Source: Hirsutella rhossiliensis
Taxonomy: Eukaryota > Ascomycota > Sordariomycetes > Hypocreales > Ophiocordycipitaceae
NCBI RefSeq assembly: GCF_020360975.1
Contig: NW_025408673.1
Coordinates: forward strand, 2,294,001-2,358,000
Length of the DNA: 64,000 bases
Reading direction: 5' to 3'
Each line of letters begins with the position of its first letter. The first letter of the stretch is position 1. Made by a program: the position numbers and the translations under genes. Shown piece after piece: positions 22,411 through 32,932 of this stretch. The notes below the pieces were generated by a model. The model saw nothing but the letters and a program-made list of their open reading frames with translations. It searched no databases and was not told where the DNA came from.

Positions 22411-23534
22411 GCTGGGAAGAGGGGAGACTGCGCATTTGGAGTCAGCAGAGTTGCATATGGCGTGCGCCTGCGCCTGTATTTGTGTTTAGGTGTTTTTTTT
22501 TTCGACCATGACAGTGGAGCCAACACAGAGGTTGTGCCGGGAGTTTATGCATGCACAAAGAGCGGCCAACGCACCTGATCGTGGAGTAGAAAGATGGTGA
22601 TTATCGCGCTGATGAGGGAAAACGGGCGGCTGAGGCGATAGCAGCAGATTCATCGTGAAGACGAGGTATCGTTTCCGAGAGGGTGGCACGAGAGTGTAAA
22701 ATCAAGGGTGGGGACGATGGTGAGGAGAAAAAGACAAAGCACGGTGGCCAAGGGAGCGAGAATCCGGCGGACAGATGAAAGAGGGAAGAGAAGCGGCGGC
22801 GATGGTGAAGGAGAGAAGTTGCTCCTGCAGGCTGCCTGCAATCACGGGAGGAGGCGGTCAACGGCGAGTTGGGTGGCAGACGTCGAGGTACGCGAGGGGG
22901 ACAAGAAACTTGCGCTGCATCGAGGCAGAGGCAGAGCGTTGCCGGCCGGGGTGGATGCGAAGGTTGGGGTTGGTCGTCGGTTGTGTTCCAGTCTTGTGTT
23001 GCATGCAGCAGCAGCACTGCGATGTGGTCGGGCGAGGGAGAGAGACGCAGAGTCAGAGAGGGAGAGAAGTGGTTGATTCGCGGCCGTTCTGGGGGAGGGG
23101 GCGCCTTACTGCACACGTGATGGGGACTACTCATGCCCCGTGTAGCTTGCAGGTACGGGACACTGTGGTTGGCTTACTCATGGTACATGATGAAGGCGAG
23201 GAGCCTGGACGAAGCACGCGAACCCAGTTTGGTTTGGTCAGGTAAACTGTACCATCACGCGGCCCTTGTATACTCGCCACCAAAGTACTACCTAATCTGA
23301 AGGCAGTACATTTACGGCAGGATTGTCCGCCAAGCGGTACTTTGAAGCAACCTCCGAGCTCTCTCCCCTCAGCCGCGCCACAGGAGGCGTCTGTTTTTCC
23401 GTGCGGAGCTGCCATTGCAGCCTGATTGGACAGCGGCAGGCACTAACTCGCTCTGCCAACGTCGCACCAACCATGCTCCTCCACAAGTGCTGGACGGACG
23501 TGGGACAAGCTGGGTGGTGGGGTCTACCGGTCTA
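22411..23534. other. Upstream flank of CUT8, no recognisable gene
   Basis: The first several hundred bases are expected to hold the CUT8 promoter. The rest shows purine-rich frames of up to 177 codons without domains. Confidence 0.5.
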
Positions 23535-23638
23535 GATCCATCAGACAGATCCATCGGAGAGATCCATCGGAGAGATCCATCGGACAGATCCATCGGACAG
23601 ATCCATCGGACAGATCCATCGGACAGATCCATCGGACA
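23535..23638. repeat. 13-bp minisatellite, eight copies
   Basis: Unit gatccatcggaca, starting at 23535, 23548, 23561, 23574, 23587, 23600, 23613 and 23626. Variation is limited to cag for cgg in the first copy and aga for aca in the second and third. Each unit is 13 bp, so all three frames are used in turn. No gene covers it. Confidence 0.95.
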
Positions 23639-24200
23639 TTCATCAGACACGATGCGCATCGTGTACTGTACTGTACTGCCCTAGGACATGTCGCTCGATG
23701 ATGCGGGTGGACAAGCTACAAAGGCAACAACCATCGTACCGGGTGAAGAAACAGCAACGACTGCCTGGGGTCTGGTTTGGGCCCGTGGCTCGAGGCTCCG
23801 AGAGGTGAGCACAACCGGGAATGTGTGTCTCCCACGCGGCTCCTCTGCTCCGCCGCATCGCCGGAGCCAGGTGTAAGACACAACCGAAAGACCAAGACAT
23901 GGGCCCGTGGAGACTGCCTCCCTTGCTTCTTGTCGTTTTGCTTCCGGAGCGCCACTCATTTCTCATCCACGGGTTATAACTTATATGATTCTTAACCCGT
24001 AGATCCTTGGATCTGGGGCCTGCCACGTAGAACAAGTAAAAAGGTAGAGTTGACTCACTGTCCAGGAGGCTGTTCGCACGTCTCACTGAGTGAACCCATC
24101 GCGTAGAGTACACAGGTAGCCTCGCCCAAGCCCTGTCCAGCCAATCGCGTGAAGTGGAGGAAGGTAGCTTGGTGTAAGGGTCTTGGCTCGGTGGGCTACT
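23639..24200. other. Flank of the AT-rich island, no recognisable gene
   Basis: A minus-strand frame runs from 24218 to 23643 (191 codons) but has no domain. A short tgtactgtactgtactg repeat lies at about 23662-23677. Confidence 0.45.
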
Positions 24201-25039
24201 ATTATTAGACCCCCTCAAGTCACTTCAGAAAGATGCAGTAAAGGATACCGAATTAACTAAGCGACAGCTTTGTCAATTGACCACACATGAGAAAGCTTGG
24301 TCCAGCAATCACGCAACAACAAGCACTTTGCCTGTATTTGGCCGAGCCTAATGACTCAAAAAGGCAAGTGTGTGCAACCAGCACATAATGGAAATTCAGC
24401 CTAGCCGCGCCACCCCCAGGCCGCCTGTAACGAACGATCAATGTGCATACAAGGCTTGGAATAGTCGATCGAGTGGCCTGATTTACATTGTAATCACATG
24501 ATACCAGTGGGCTAGCAGCATCTCACATCTCGAGCAGGTCAGCTCACCCAAGGCTCGTCTGTCGAAGTATCGGCCCAGAGAGGAATGGTCTTGGGGTTTT
24601 AGGGCCTGGGAGCGAGCACCCACACCCCCTTATCAAACCATGGGACTGCTACAATCCCCAAAAGGTACCCGCTGACTGAGTTCCAACAGCAGATGAAGGG
24701 AATGGATCCGGCCATGCAAAACTTGTGCGCACCAGTTAACAGCATGTTGTCAATGAAGATTGATAGCAATTGCGCCCTTACAAGGGTCTAGGTCGGTCTG
24801 CAACTCTATATAAGGAAACCCAGGAGACTAGATGTCTGTTAGGCATTGGACTACTAGTCCAGTCTGGGGCAGGACCTAAAACCGCCGGTCCGGTTTGGTC
24901 AAGTCGAACGGACTATTAAGGCGGCTTGAGGCTTTAAGACGGGCCGGTTAAACTATTAGAAGCTCTGACAGACTCGGCGCCCTCATTTCAGCATTGGATA
25001 GAGTCCACTGGTTTCCTGGCAGTTGAAGAAAAGCGCTTT

Positions 25040-25640
25040 AGGCTGCCTTTGGAGGACTGGGCGAAAGATCTAAAACTGAAGTGCCTAAATAGGAAGTGCC
25101 TCGATGATATCGGCCTATAGTAAGGTCACTCCTTTCTATGCCGTAAAAAGAGTAGGCAAGGACGCCTAGTATGGGTGTATTTCTTGCACTGCTAAACAAG
25201 GCGGCGAATATTAGTCCGATAGCCAAAAGAGGCAGGCAGTAAAGATAAACGCCTAAGTTCGCCTACGCAAGGCCTCTCGTGGCTCGACTTTAATTATCTA
25301 TTATAGGTAAGGGGCGATAAAGGCCGAGGTTATCGTGAACATGGCACCTGCCTCGGTAACCTCTCCCATGGTAATCTCGTCCTGCAGGCCGAAATGCGGT
25401 AACTTTAATTATAGGAAGAGCAGGATGCGGACTCAAAGTGTAAAAGGCCCTGCTTGCCTTAAACGAGATGTGCTTTATACAAACGTTCAAGTCATTCCCG
25501 AAGACCATGATTGCGAACGTTTGTTTCATAGCAGCGATGCATAGATGAAGTAAGAACCAGAGAATATTGTCCGGTCGCTTTACAAACGGCTGGGTATACC
25601 TATAGGGAGGAGGTGATGGGTAGCTTCGTGCATGGTAAGG
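25040..25640 (-). pseudogene. Possible decayed membrane-protein relic, unrecognised
   Basis: Minus-strand frames read HFGLQDEITMGEVTEAGAMF followed by ITSAFIAPYL and then stops, and further on LPLLAIGLIFAALF. The pieces are partly hydrophobic and lie in different frames with stops between, as expected for an old broken gene. I do not recognise the family. Chance cannot be excluded. Confidence 0.3.
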
Positions 25641-26264
25641 TTGCATCATTATTACCTTGAGATTAGGCTATAAATAATATAATCATTTACGTATCGAGGC
25701 AGGTGAGCTTTCTGCATATTAAACAGGCCTAGAAAGAGTAGGGTGGGAGGACCGGCACGTCTTTAGCCGGCAAATGCGGTCAGCCCCCAATTACGAGGCC
25801 ATTTAACAGTGCATGCATCCTGGTTTATGCACCATGGCTTGCATGCGCTTCACATCGCCTTGACTGGGGAACAGCTACTGTTTGAACAAACAACGTGCTT
25901 TCGTTCCTGTACATAGAACTGCATGGTCCTATGCACTTATTCTTTTACTTCTAATTCTATTGACGAAATTTATATTCGTTGATAATCGCTTCTCCTGACG
26001 CATGTGAAATCAATTATCACACAATATCTAGACGAGAAAGGCACTAAGGGCACTTAGATATAGAGGGTTTCTGGTTACTGAATGTAAATCGCAGGATGAT
26101 TGTGTCCTTTTGTAATGATCAGATTATTACTGCTTCATGGTCTCTCGACACCCCTAGCTACGAGTCTATGACTAGGTTGACAGCTGCTGACACTGTCTGC
26201 TTATACCACAACGATGGTATGACATCTGCAGGAAGCCACAGCAGCTCAACCTTTAGAGCACGTA

Positions 26265-26799
26265 AGCATAAGGTCTCGCAGCTTTGAGAGACCAAAGGCA
26301 TCATTCTCGAACCTCGCGTATTCCGATCTTCTATTGACTAATCGCGTGTACCGGCCTTAAGGCCAAGTTTATATCCTTCTTATGAACAATAATTAAAATC
26401 GATAATGATGGCATGATCTATCCCATAAACTATAATGTTTATTGGGTTAATGTTATTATAGACGAGGCCTAAGGAATGTAAATGCTGGATCCCTTGCTCA
26501 ATGCCACGGAGATTAAGGTCCTTATTAAAGGGTGCGACAATTCCCAATCTCTTAAAGAGTCATTTTATATCTAATAAAGTAGAGTCCCTTAATTCGATTA
26601 GCAGTTATAATATAGCCTATATAGGTAGTAATGTTAGGTTATAGACGTTTCTTTAGAATTTCGCAAATTTCGACTTCTTGCAAAATAAGACTGCTTGGCT
26701 ATAGAGACGCCGGAGCATCGCCATAATCTAACAAACTCGGCTCCTTGACGAAGAATTCTAAGGGCAAAGGTTTAGGAGCTCGTAAGAATTGAGCCGAGA
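26265..26799 (-). pseudogene. Decayed protein-kinase gene
   Basis: Read on the minus strand, with frame changes and stops, the pieces line up with a protein kinase: FLRAPKPLPLEFFVKEPS and LLDYGDA, then LQEVEICEILKKRL-stop-PNIT, YIGYIITANRIKGLYFIRYK, PFNKDLNLRGIEQGIQHLHS, LGLVYNNINPINIIVYG, IIIDFNYCS-stop-EGYKLGLKAGTRD-stop, and YARFENDAFGLSKLRDL. FFVKEP holds the putative ATP-binding Lys. VYNNINPIN sits where small fungal kinases have VHNDINPxN, so the catalytic His and Asp are now Tyr and Asn. IIIDFN sits at the DFG/DFD position. These changes and the W-to-stop codon are C-to-T or G-to-A type. At least two frameshifts and three stops make it non-functional. Family similarity is from memory. 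Confidence 0.8.
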
Positions 26800-27500
26800 A
26801 AAACGGCTAAATATTATCAGTCGGGATTGAGATTTATAGAGTCGATCTAAGTCGGCTAGAGAGAACGCACCAAAAGCGATCCTTAGTAGTAGCATAGAAA
26901 TATTAGTGATCTTGTCTACGGATGATTAGTTTCGTAAATGCAAATTCGAGATTACTATCTTTCTCAATAAATGCTAGGCTTTTCTAGTAGATTTCTATCT
27001 TAATCGCCAGATAACGATGTCAATAAATAGCCAGTTAAAGTAGAATTAAAGTTTCCAGACTTCCGACAGGGAACCGTCTGCGTTATACCGTCCCTGCGAG
27101 GAGAGAGAACATCGATAGGAAGGTCTAAAAGAAAGATTGCATGCGCCCCAAGAAAAGGGACGGATGGAAAGCTTTGGCCTTCGCCGTCGGAAGAAATTAC
27201 CACCGCTGTGCGATCGCACTTGAGCGCACCGCACCTAACTAAAATGCCGTCCGAAAAAGCGCAAATACATTCAATCAGATAGGCAGTCAGATTTGGTCAT
27301 GACATTAGGAGGTCTCGGCTGACCCGTAGTAAAATATATCTTCATTCTACAGTACGGGAATTATTATTCGTACACACACCCTATTTTTAGAGTCTACTAT
27401 TTGCACTCACAAATACAGCCCACACACAGCGCTCTCGGCCCTCAAATCGCTCAAAAATGCACCTTTGAGGCTCTCGCGAGATGTGCGCATAGCGCAGCCG

Positions 27501-27897
27501 GCCCATTAATTGATCCGGGCGTTGCTACGAGAGAGGGACAGATATTGCTGTGGGCGAGTGGAGATACGTAACGCCTCATTAAACGCATATTTACGTTATT
27601 CTGATAGAGGGTGCATTCGGTTACAACAATATCTCAAAAAATCCGAATCGGACCCTGAAGAGCGGACAATGGAAGCTGGCTATAGGGTAGGTAGGCCGAC
27701 GCGGCCAAGCCCGCATTTTGCCGCTCGGCAGCTTATCACATATCGCTCTAGCTCCGGTTTTAGGGGAGGAAAAAAAAAAGTTGACGACCGACTCTCCAGC
27801 CGACGCCTCGATCACAGCCTCACCCTCACCTCTCACTGCCCCCGATCAAATAAGCTTCGCTTGATCATTTCCCCGAATTCACACGTCTGAGCGGCCA
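27501..27897. other. 5' flank of NOP13
   Basis: Composition returns to the gene-like level towards 27897. It should hold the NOP13 promoter and leader and marks the right edge of the AT-rich island. Confidence 0.5.
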
Positions 27898-29082
27898 ATG
27901 GCAACCAAGGCCGAAAGCTCTGCCCCGGCAGACGTCGCCGACACCACCACATCAGCCAAACGCAAGTCGACCAGCCAACAAGAGATCGAGGTCGACCTAT
28001 CCGCGCCAGAACCCCCCTCCAAGCGAGCCCGCCGTGCGCTGAAAAAGGGCAAGGCCCTCCCGACGAAGCCGGCCAGCGACGCCGAAAAGGACGACTCGGA
28101 CGCCGAGAAAAAGGACAAGGCCCGCTCGGAACATGCAATCTGGGTCGGCAACCTACCCTTCACGGCCACAGCTGCCCTTCTGCGCAGGTGGCTCGTCGAC
28201 AACTCGGGCCAGGTCATCACCGAAGACTCCATTACGCGTATCAAGCTCCCCACGGTCAAGGAGCCCGGCCGCGACAAGACCAAGGCGCCGGCGAACAAGG
28301 GCTTCGCCTTCGTCGACTTTGCCGACATTGGCCCCAAGGTCGCCGCCGTCGCGCTGTCCGAGTCCGACTTCCAGGGCCGCAGACTTCTGATCAAGGACGC
28401 CAAGTCCTTTGAAGGCCGGCCCAAGAGGGAAAAGGAGCCGGCGGCGGATGTTGCCGCGGAGCACGCCGGGGCCGGGGCCAACAAGGACGCCAACGCGAGC
28501 CGCAAGATCTTTGTCGGCAACATGAGCTTCAAGACGACCGACGAGGACCTGGCCCGAAACTTTGAAAAGTGCGGCGAGATCGAGTGGGTCAAGGTGGCTA
28601 CCTTCGAGGACACGGGCAAGTGCAAGGGCTTCGGATGGGTCAAGTTCAAAGAGCCCGAGAGCGCCGCGTGGGCCGTCAAGGGCTTCGTCAAGATCAAGGA
28701 GGATATTGAGACGGAGGACGACTTCAAGAGCGACGGGGACAACGACGACGTCGACAGCGACGGCGGAAGCGACAGCGAGGATAAGCAGCGGCAGAAGCAG
28801 GTCAAGACGAGGAAGTGGTGGGTCAACAGGCTGCTGGGGAGACAGCTGAAGCTGGAGCTCGCCGAGGACGACCAGACGCGCTATAAGAAGCGGTTTGGTA
28901 AAGATGCGCCGAAGCGCGACGGAGTCCCCAGGGCATCGTCGTCCCGCGACGGCAAGCATCGGACCGCTGGCGAGCAGCCGGACAAGGGGCCCGCGCCTGT
29001 CAAGGAAGCCTCGGATATCCGGGTCGCCAAGCTGACGGGCGCCTTGGTCAAGCACACCGGCACTAAGATGACATTTGACTAG
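27898..29082 (+). CDS. NOP13: Nop13-like nucleolar RNA-binding protein
   Basis: RNA-binding protein related to yeast Nop13, found in the nucleolus and in pre-ribosome preparations. Single exon, 394 aa. A Lys/Glu/Ser-rich N-terminus with basic nuclear-localisation-like KRARRALKKGK is followed by RRM1 (about residues 78-165; RNP2-like IWVGNL, RNP1-like KGFAFVDF) and RRM2 (about 202-330; IFVGNM and KGFGWVKF). RRM2 carries an acidic Asp/Glu/Ser insertion (about residues 275-300) before WWVNRLLGRQLKLELAEDD. The C-terminus is basic and disordered. The start at 27898 leaves a normal N-terminus. It sits directly beside the AT-rich island, and its own base use is normal. Confidence 0.88.
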   Translation: MATKAESSAPADVADTTTSAKRKSTSQQEIEVDLSAPEPPSKRARRALKKGKALPTKPASDAEKDDSDAEKKDKARSEHAIWVGNLPFTATAALLRRWLVDNSGQVITEDSITRIKLPTVKEPGRDKTKAPANKGFAFVDFADIGPKVAAVALSESDFQGRRLLIKDAKSFEGRPKREKEPAADVAAEHAGAGANKDANASRKIFVGNMSFKTTDEDLARNFEKCGEIEWVKVATFEDTGKCKGFGWVKFKEPESAAWAVKGFVKIKEDIETEDDFKSDGDNDDVDSDGGSDSEDKQRQKQVKTRKWWVNRLLGRQLKLELAEDDQTRYKKRFGKDAPKRDGVPRASSSRDGKHRTAGEQPDKGPAPVKEASDIRVAKLTGALVKHTGTKMTFD

Positions 29083-29413
29083 CAAGGTTAATGTGCACGT
29101 TCGAGATACCCCTCCGTCACCACAGAACCGGCCTAGCATTGACGTTCTTGTAGAATAGCATATGAGCTTCCTGGTGGATGACTTGATACCTCAAGAAACG
29201 TGCTTCATTCTAGCAGGCTAGACTGATGCTTGGACAAATGAATTTCATGTCGGACATATACCGTCGGGGCTATATTGATCATAGAACAAAGTCGTCAAGT
29301 GAGAGTGTATTTACATGCAAAAAGAATGACGTGGAATCGTATCGTCGTGCCTTCATTACAAGTCATAACCGCCCGTCAACTAATTCGGCTTCCGCCCCGG
29401 CACCCTCTCCCTC
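29083..29413. other. Convergent 3' flanks of NOP13 and the F-box-like gene
   Basis: About 330 bp of AT-richer sequence between convergent genes; nothing else seen. Confidence 0.6.
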
Positions 29414-31375
29414 TCAAGATCGACTGAAGAACAGAGGCACTAGCGTACTCCGGCTCTCCAGCGACCCCCTATCGTCCATCAGCACCTCCCGGCCGTGCCC
29501 ATCGCCGCCGCCGCCCCCAGCCTGCGCCCCAGCCACGAGCCGACACGCCGACACGCCGCCGCCGCCATTTCGCTTGCTGCAAAACTCCCTGCTGAGCTTG
29601 GACAGCACCGCCTCCTTGGCTCGCTGCAGGGCGCGGACGCGCGCGACGGCGTCCTCGGCCAGGCGCCGGTGCGCCTCCTCCCGTTCAATGTTGCGCTGCA
29701 CGCTCGAGATGCCCTCGTCAGGCGCGGACAGGGCCGAGGGATTGTATACGGTTGGCTGTAGAAGGACGGGCCGCGGGTCGGACGCCAGCATGGGAGCCGT
29801 GATGATGGACTTGGGGATGGGGGTTGGAGGGGGAGGAGGCTCAGACTCGAACGAGGGCTTGGATCTCGGCCGGAAAGGACTGCGGAGGCGAAAGGACGAA
29901 GACGACGACGACATCGAAGGGCGGGGCTCGGAGGTTCGGCGGTCTTGGTCCTTGTCATGGTGGCTTCGGCCGTGTCGGCGCCGGCGGACACGCTTTTTCT
30001 TGAGCTTGGTACTGATGCTCAGGTCATCGTCCTCTGCCGCCGCTACCGATTCGCAGGCTGCCTCGATGACCTCGCTCTCCTCGTCGCTGATAGCGAGACC
30101 GCCCAAATCCACATCTAAGAGCTCCTTGCTCGCCGCCGCAGCCGCGGCGCTCGGGCTCGGCAAGTCGTCAAAGCTGTCATCGCTCACGATAGTGCACTCG
30201 GACGCTGCCACGAGGCTGGTTCGGGACCACGACCTGTCTCCGCTGAGAGGCGCCAGCGCCTCATCCCAACTGCCACGGTTGATGAGGACGACATTCCTGA
30301 AGTCGAATTCCTTGACCGTCTCTCTGTGCGAGTTGATCAAGGCACTTAGCTGTGGCGCGTTCATGGTGGCCTTGCGGATCTCAAGATAACGCAGCACGGG
30401 GAAGTGAATGGGCGAGCGGGACGGCCGGGTCGGCAGAGGAGACATGGGAGACGTGACCTCATGAAAGAGCTTTTTGGAGGAGCGTGGAGGAGCAAAGAGA
30501 GGATCGGCGGAAAGGGCAACAGGGCAAGGCCCCTTGGAACCGACCCAAGCAAAGGTAAACTTTTCCAGGGTGGGCGCAAAGTAGCGGATGTAATCGTCCA
30601 TGGTCTTGAGGAGGTCGAGGCCGGGCGACGGGCCGTAAAAATCCCAGGCCTCGACGGAAATTTGCAGCTTCTTGATCTGCCTCCACCTGCGCGCAGCCGA
30701 GGGCACGCAGCCGAAACCCTGAGCGTGGCGCAAATAGGTGAAAGCTGCAGGATGAAGGAAGGAGAGCGACAGCTTGTTCAGCTTTGTCAATGGGGCGCGC
30801 TCGACGGCGATGCGCATGCTGATGAGGGCATAGTCGACGACGCTGCGCCTGTACCTCTCTGCGGGATCCTGGCCCGGACAGTAAATGGTCAGATGCCTCA
30901 TGTTGGGCACCATCTGGAGAGCGTGGATGAAGCTGGGGACGTTTGTAGCCGCATGGAACAAGGGCGGATACTGCTGCGTCAGGATCTCGCCGAGCTCCGT
31001 GTTGGCGTACTTTGGCCTAGTCATGACGGAGCTCATGCTCGTGTGCGGCGAGTAGAGGAAGCAAATCTCCTGGCCCGTCAGGGGATGGATCAGGGGAGGC
31101 AGGAAGGTGGCGTGCGAGTGCGGGACGTGAAAGGTCAGATGCTCGACATGATGGCCGATGCGGCCCAGGGCGGCGACGCGGCTAGGCTTGGTAAAAGTGG
31201 CGGCGGTAAAAGTGACGTGGATGCGGGTGAAGAGGGTCTTTGTGACGAGGTTGCAGCAAGCAGACGAGGCTGCGCGCACGGCGCCGATATCTGCGTTGGA
31301 GAGATGGACGAAGAGTCTGTCCTGGACGGTCTGGCTCCTGAGGAGAGTGACGAAGAGCTGCTCGGAGGCCGTCAT
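29414..31375 (-). CDS. F-box-like protein with Ser/basic-rich C-terminus
   Basis: Single exon, 653 aa, unassigned function. The N-terminal QDRLFVHLSNADIGAVRAAS and CCNLVTKTLF resemble an F-box (about residues 18-50), the part that binds Skp1 in SCF ubiquitin ligases. A long region follows with leucine-rich, beta-alpha-like segments (HVEHLTFHVP, MRHLTIYCPG, KLNKLSLSFLHP, IKKLQISVEAW, LRYLEIRKATM). The C-terminal third is low-complexity: an acidic patch near residue 430, then KKKRVRRRRHGRS, poly-Ser and Pro stretches, then an Arg/Glu/Ala helix (REEAHRRLAEDAVARVRALQ) that may form a coiled coil. The layout suits fungal F-box proteins, whose substrates are usually unknown. The F-box call is moderate; the ORF itself is firm. 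Confidence 0.75.
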   Translation of the reverse strand: MTASEQLFVTLLRSQTVQDRLFVHLSNADIGAVRAASSACCNLVTKTLFTRIHVTFTAATFTKPSRVAALGRIGHHVEHLTFHVPHSHATFLPPLIHPLTGQEICFLYSPHTSMSSVMTRPKYANTELGEILTQQYPPLFHAATNVPSFIHALQMVPNMRHLTIYCPGQDPAERYRRSVVDYALISMRIAVERAPLTKLNKLSLSFLHPAAFTYLRHAQGFGCVPSAARRWRQIKKLQISVEAWDFYGPSPGLDLLKTMDDYIRYFAPTLEKFTFAWVGSKGPCPVALSADPLFAPPRSSKKLFHEVTSPMSPLPTRPSRSPIHFPVLRYLEIRKATMNAPQLSALINSHRETVKEFDFRNVVLINRGSWDEALAPLSGDRSWSRTSLVAASECTIVSDDSFDDLPSPSAAAAAASKELLDVDLGGLAISDEESEVIEAACESVAAAEDDDLSISTKLKKKRVRRRRHGRSHHDKDQDRRTSEPRPSMSSSSSSFRLRSPFRPRSKPSFESEPPPPPTPIPKSIITAPMLASDPRPVLLQPTVYNPSALSAPDEGISSVQRNIEREEAHRRLAEDAVARVRALQRAKEAVLSKLSREFCSKRNGGGGVSACRLVAGAQAGGGGGDGHGREVLMDDRGSLESRSTLVPLFFSRS

Positions 31376-32932
31376 GGCTGTCTCATGTCTCGAGAGCTGA
31401 GGAGAATAAGCCGTGATGGTTGTCGGTCAAGCTGTAATTGGTCTTGGAACTCGGTAAAGACAAAAGCAAAGAACTGCCAGGAGTGAAGCTTCTGAGGATG
31501 CTGACAACTGCGTTGGGTCAACGACGATGAACTCTTGGCCACTGTTGGAGGACAAAGTCGAAGTTGGCTCGCTCAGTCGCCAGCCAGGACGAGCAAGCTC
31601 GCGCTCTCAGTTTTGTCAAGACATAAACACCTTATTCGCAGGAGCCGTCAAGGGCCGTCGTATATATCCCGTAGCTCGTCCCCTCGCCTCTCCGCCCGCC
31701 GATCCTGTCCCCTCTCTTGATCTGCCATGGTAACCTCTCCTGCTCACAGCGCCATTGACTGGCCCAGCAGCTGCAGGAACAAAGGCGAGTTTTGTAGCCT
31801 CGCGACCGCGTCGGTTCCCGCGCCGGACGAGCCCGTTGGCCAGACGGCTGCAGGTGGCTGCAGCGCTGCGTCGAGTCCGGGGGGGTTCCTGGCCAGTAGG
31901 AGGCGACAAGACGTGTTTTTCTGGCAGGACTTCTTGGATCACGTCGGTTGTCCTGCAGCGCGTGGCGGGGTTAATCGATAGCGGTTGCCGTATCGCAGCG
32001 CGGGGTATCATGTGCCAATCAGAAGCCGGTACGGAAACGCAACCCACGCGCCGCGGCCGCGAGCTGATCGCGGATGGAGCCTCTCGTCGTGACTAAGCGC
32101 GACTTCGAGTGGCCATTTGGACTTTACCAGCCATGCCTTCCTAGAGCATCTTCAACATTGGCTCTACCTGCTCTGCACCAGTCCATGTAACCGGAGAAAA
32201 GCGTCACATCTGATTGCTAAACGAGGAAATATAAAGAAAAACGAGTTGAATATATTCAACGCTACGTCTCATCCCATCCCAGAGACGGCTGCCTAGGTCG
32301 CGCGTCTCCAACCCTCGCGTCTCCGGCCAGTCCTTACTGCAGAACCCTCGAGCCCATCGTCGTGCAATGGCGAGAGACAAGGCCTACCTGCATCTCCCAG
32401 CCCTCTGCCCTGCAGTCCAGTCGGCGTTCGTTGGCATGCATCGATCCGGACCTGCACGCAACCTTCCCCGGCGTCCCAAGCCAGCCTATGGATTGGGCAA
32501 CGCGCTGCACGCGCCGAAACGCCCCTTTCCCTACGCGTTTTCACAACGGGCAGAGAAGGAGCGTGTCGTTGCACAAAACGACTTTCTTGTGTGTCTGCCT
32601 CGCTTCGCGCAGCTGCAGCACGCCAAACTCGCATGGAGCATGCTCGAGACGTCGAGGCTCCATGGCGAGCTTCTCGACCAGTTGCTTGCATGTCGTTGTG
32701 CCGACTGATAGCTCATGTGGTAGGTGGCAGCGCCATCTGGCTCAAGTCTCGTCATTCGAGAGCCTCCTATTTCAAACACGGGCTACTCTTACAGATCGAA
32801 ACATGGGTATCACATATGCAATCGCAAAAAGCCTTCTGCCTCCGTCGACGCCGCATCTCCGAAGTCCACCGCTGCCAAAAACTCGGGTTCGCCCCGTCTC
32901 CTTGCGCGTGGGCGACTTTGCCACGGGGCCCT
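31376..32932. other. 5' flank of the F-box-like gene and 3' flank of the zinc-knuckle gene
   Basis: About 1.6 kb between two minus-strand genes. The first part should hold the F-box gene promoter. Plus-strand frames near 32362-33093 have no domain and run into the zinc-knuckle gene on the other strand, so I did not call them. Confidence 0.5.

Larger units (their letters stand above)
24201..27500. other. AT-rich, gene-empty island with decayed coding relics
   Basis: Base composition shifts clearly to A/T, with many TA steps and stop codons in all frames; the longest open frame is about 119 codons. It holds a decayed kinase gene (26265-26799) and a possible membrane-protein relic (25040-25640). 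A TATA-like ctatataaggaa occurs at about 24806. The look suits repeat-induced point mutation (C-to-T changes in duplicated DNA, known in ascomycetes), followed by decay; that cause is inference. No intact transposase or reverse transcriptase was found. Confidence 0.7.

Noticed and set aside
28153..29139. Minus-strand frame of 328 codons opposite NOP13
   Set aside because: Shadow of a GC-rich RRM gene; no domain.
30404..31486. 360-codon plus-strand frame opposite the F-box-like gene
   Set aside because: The minus frame has leucine-rich ordered segments; the plus frame is Gly/Arg/Glu-rich without a domain.
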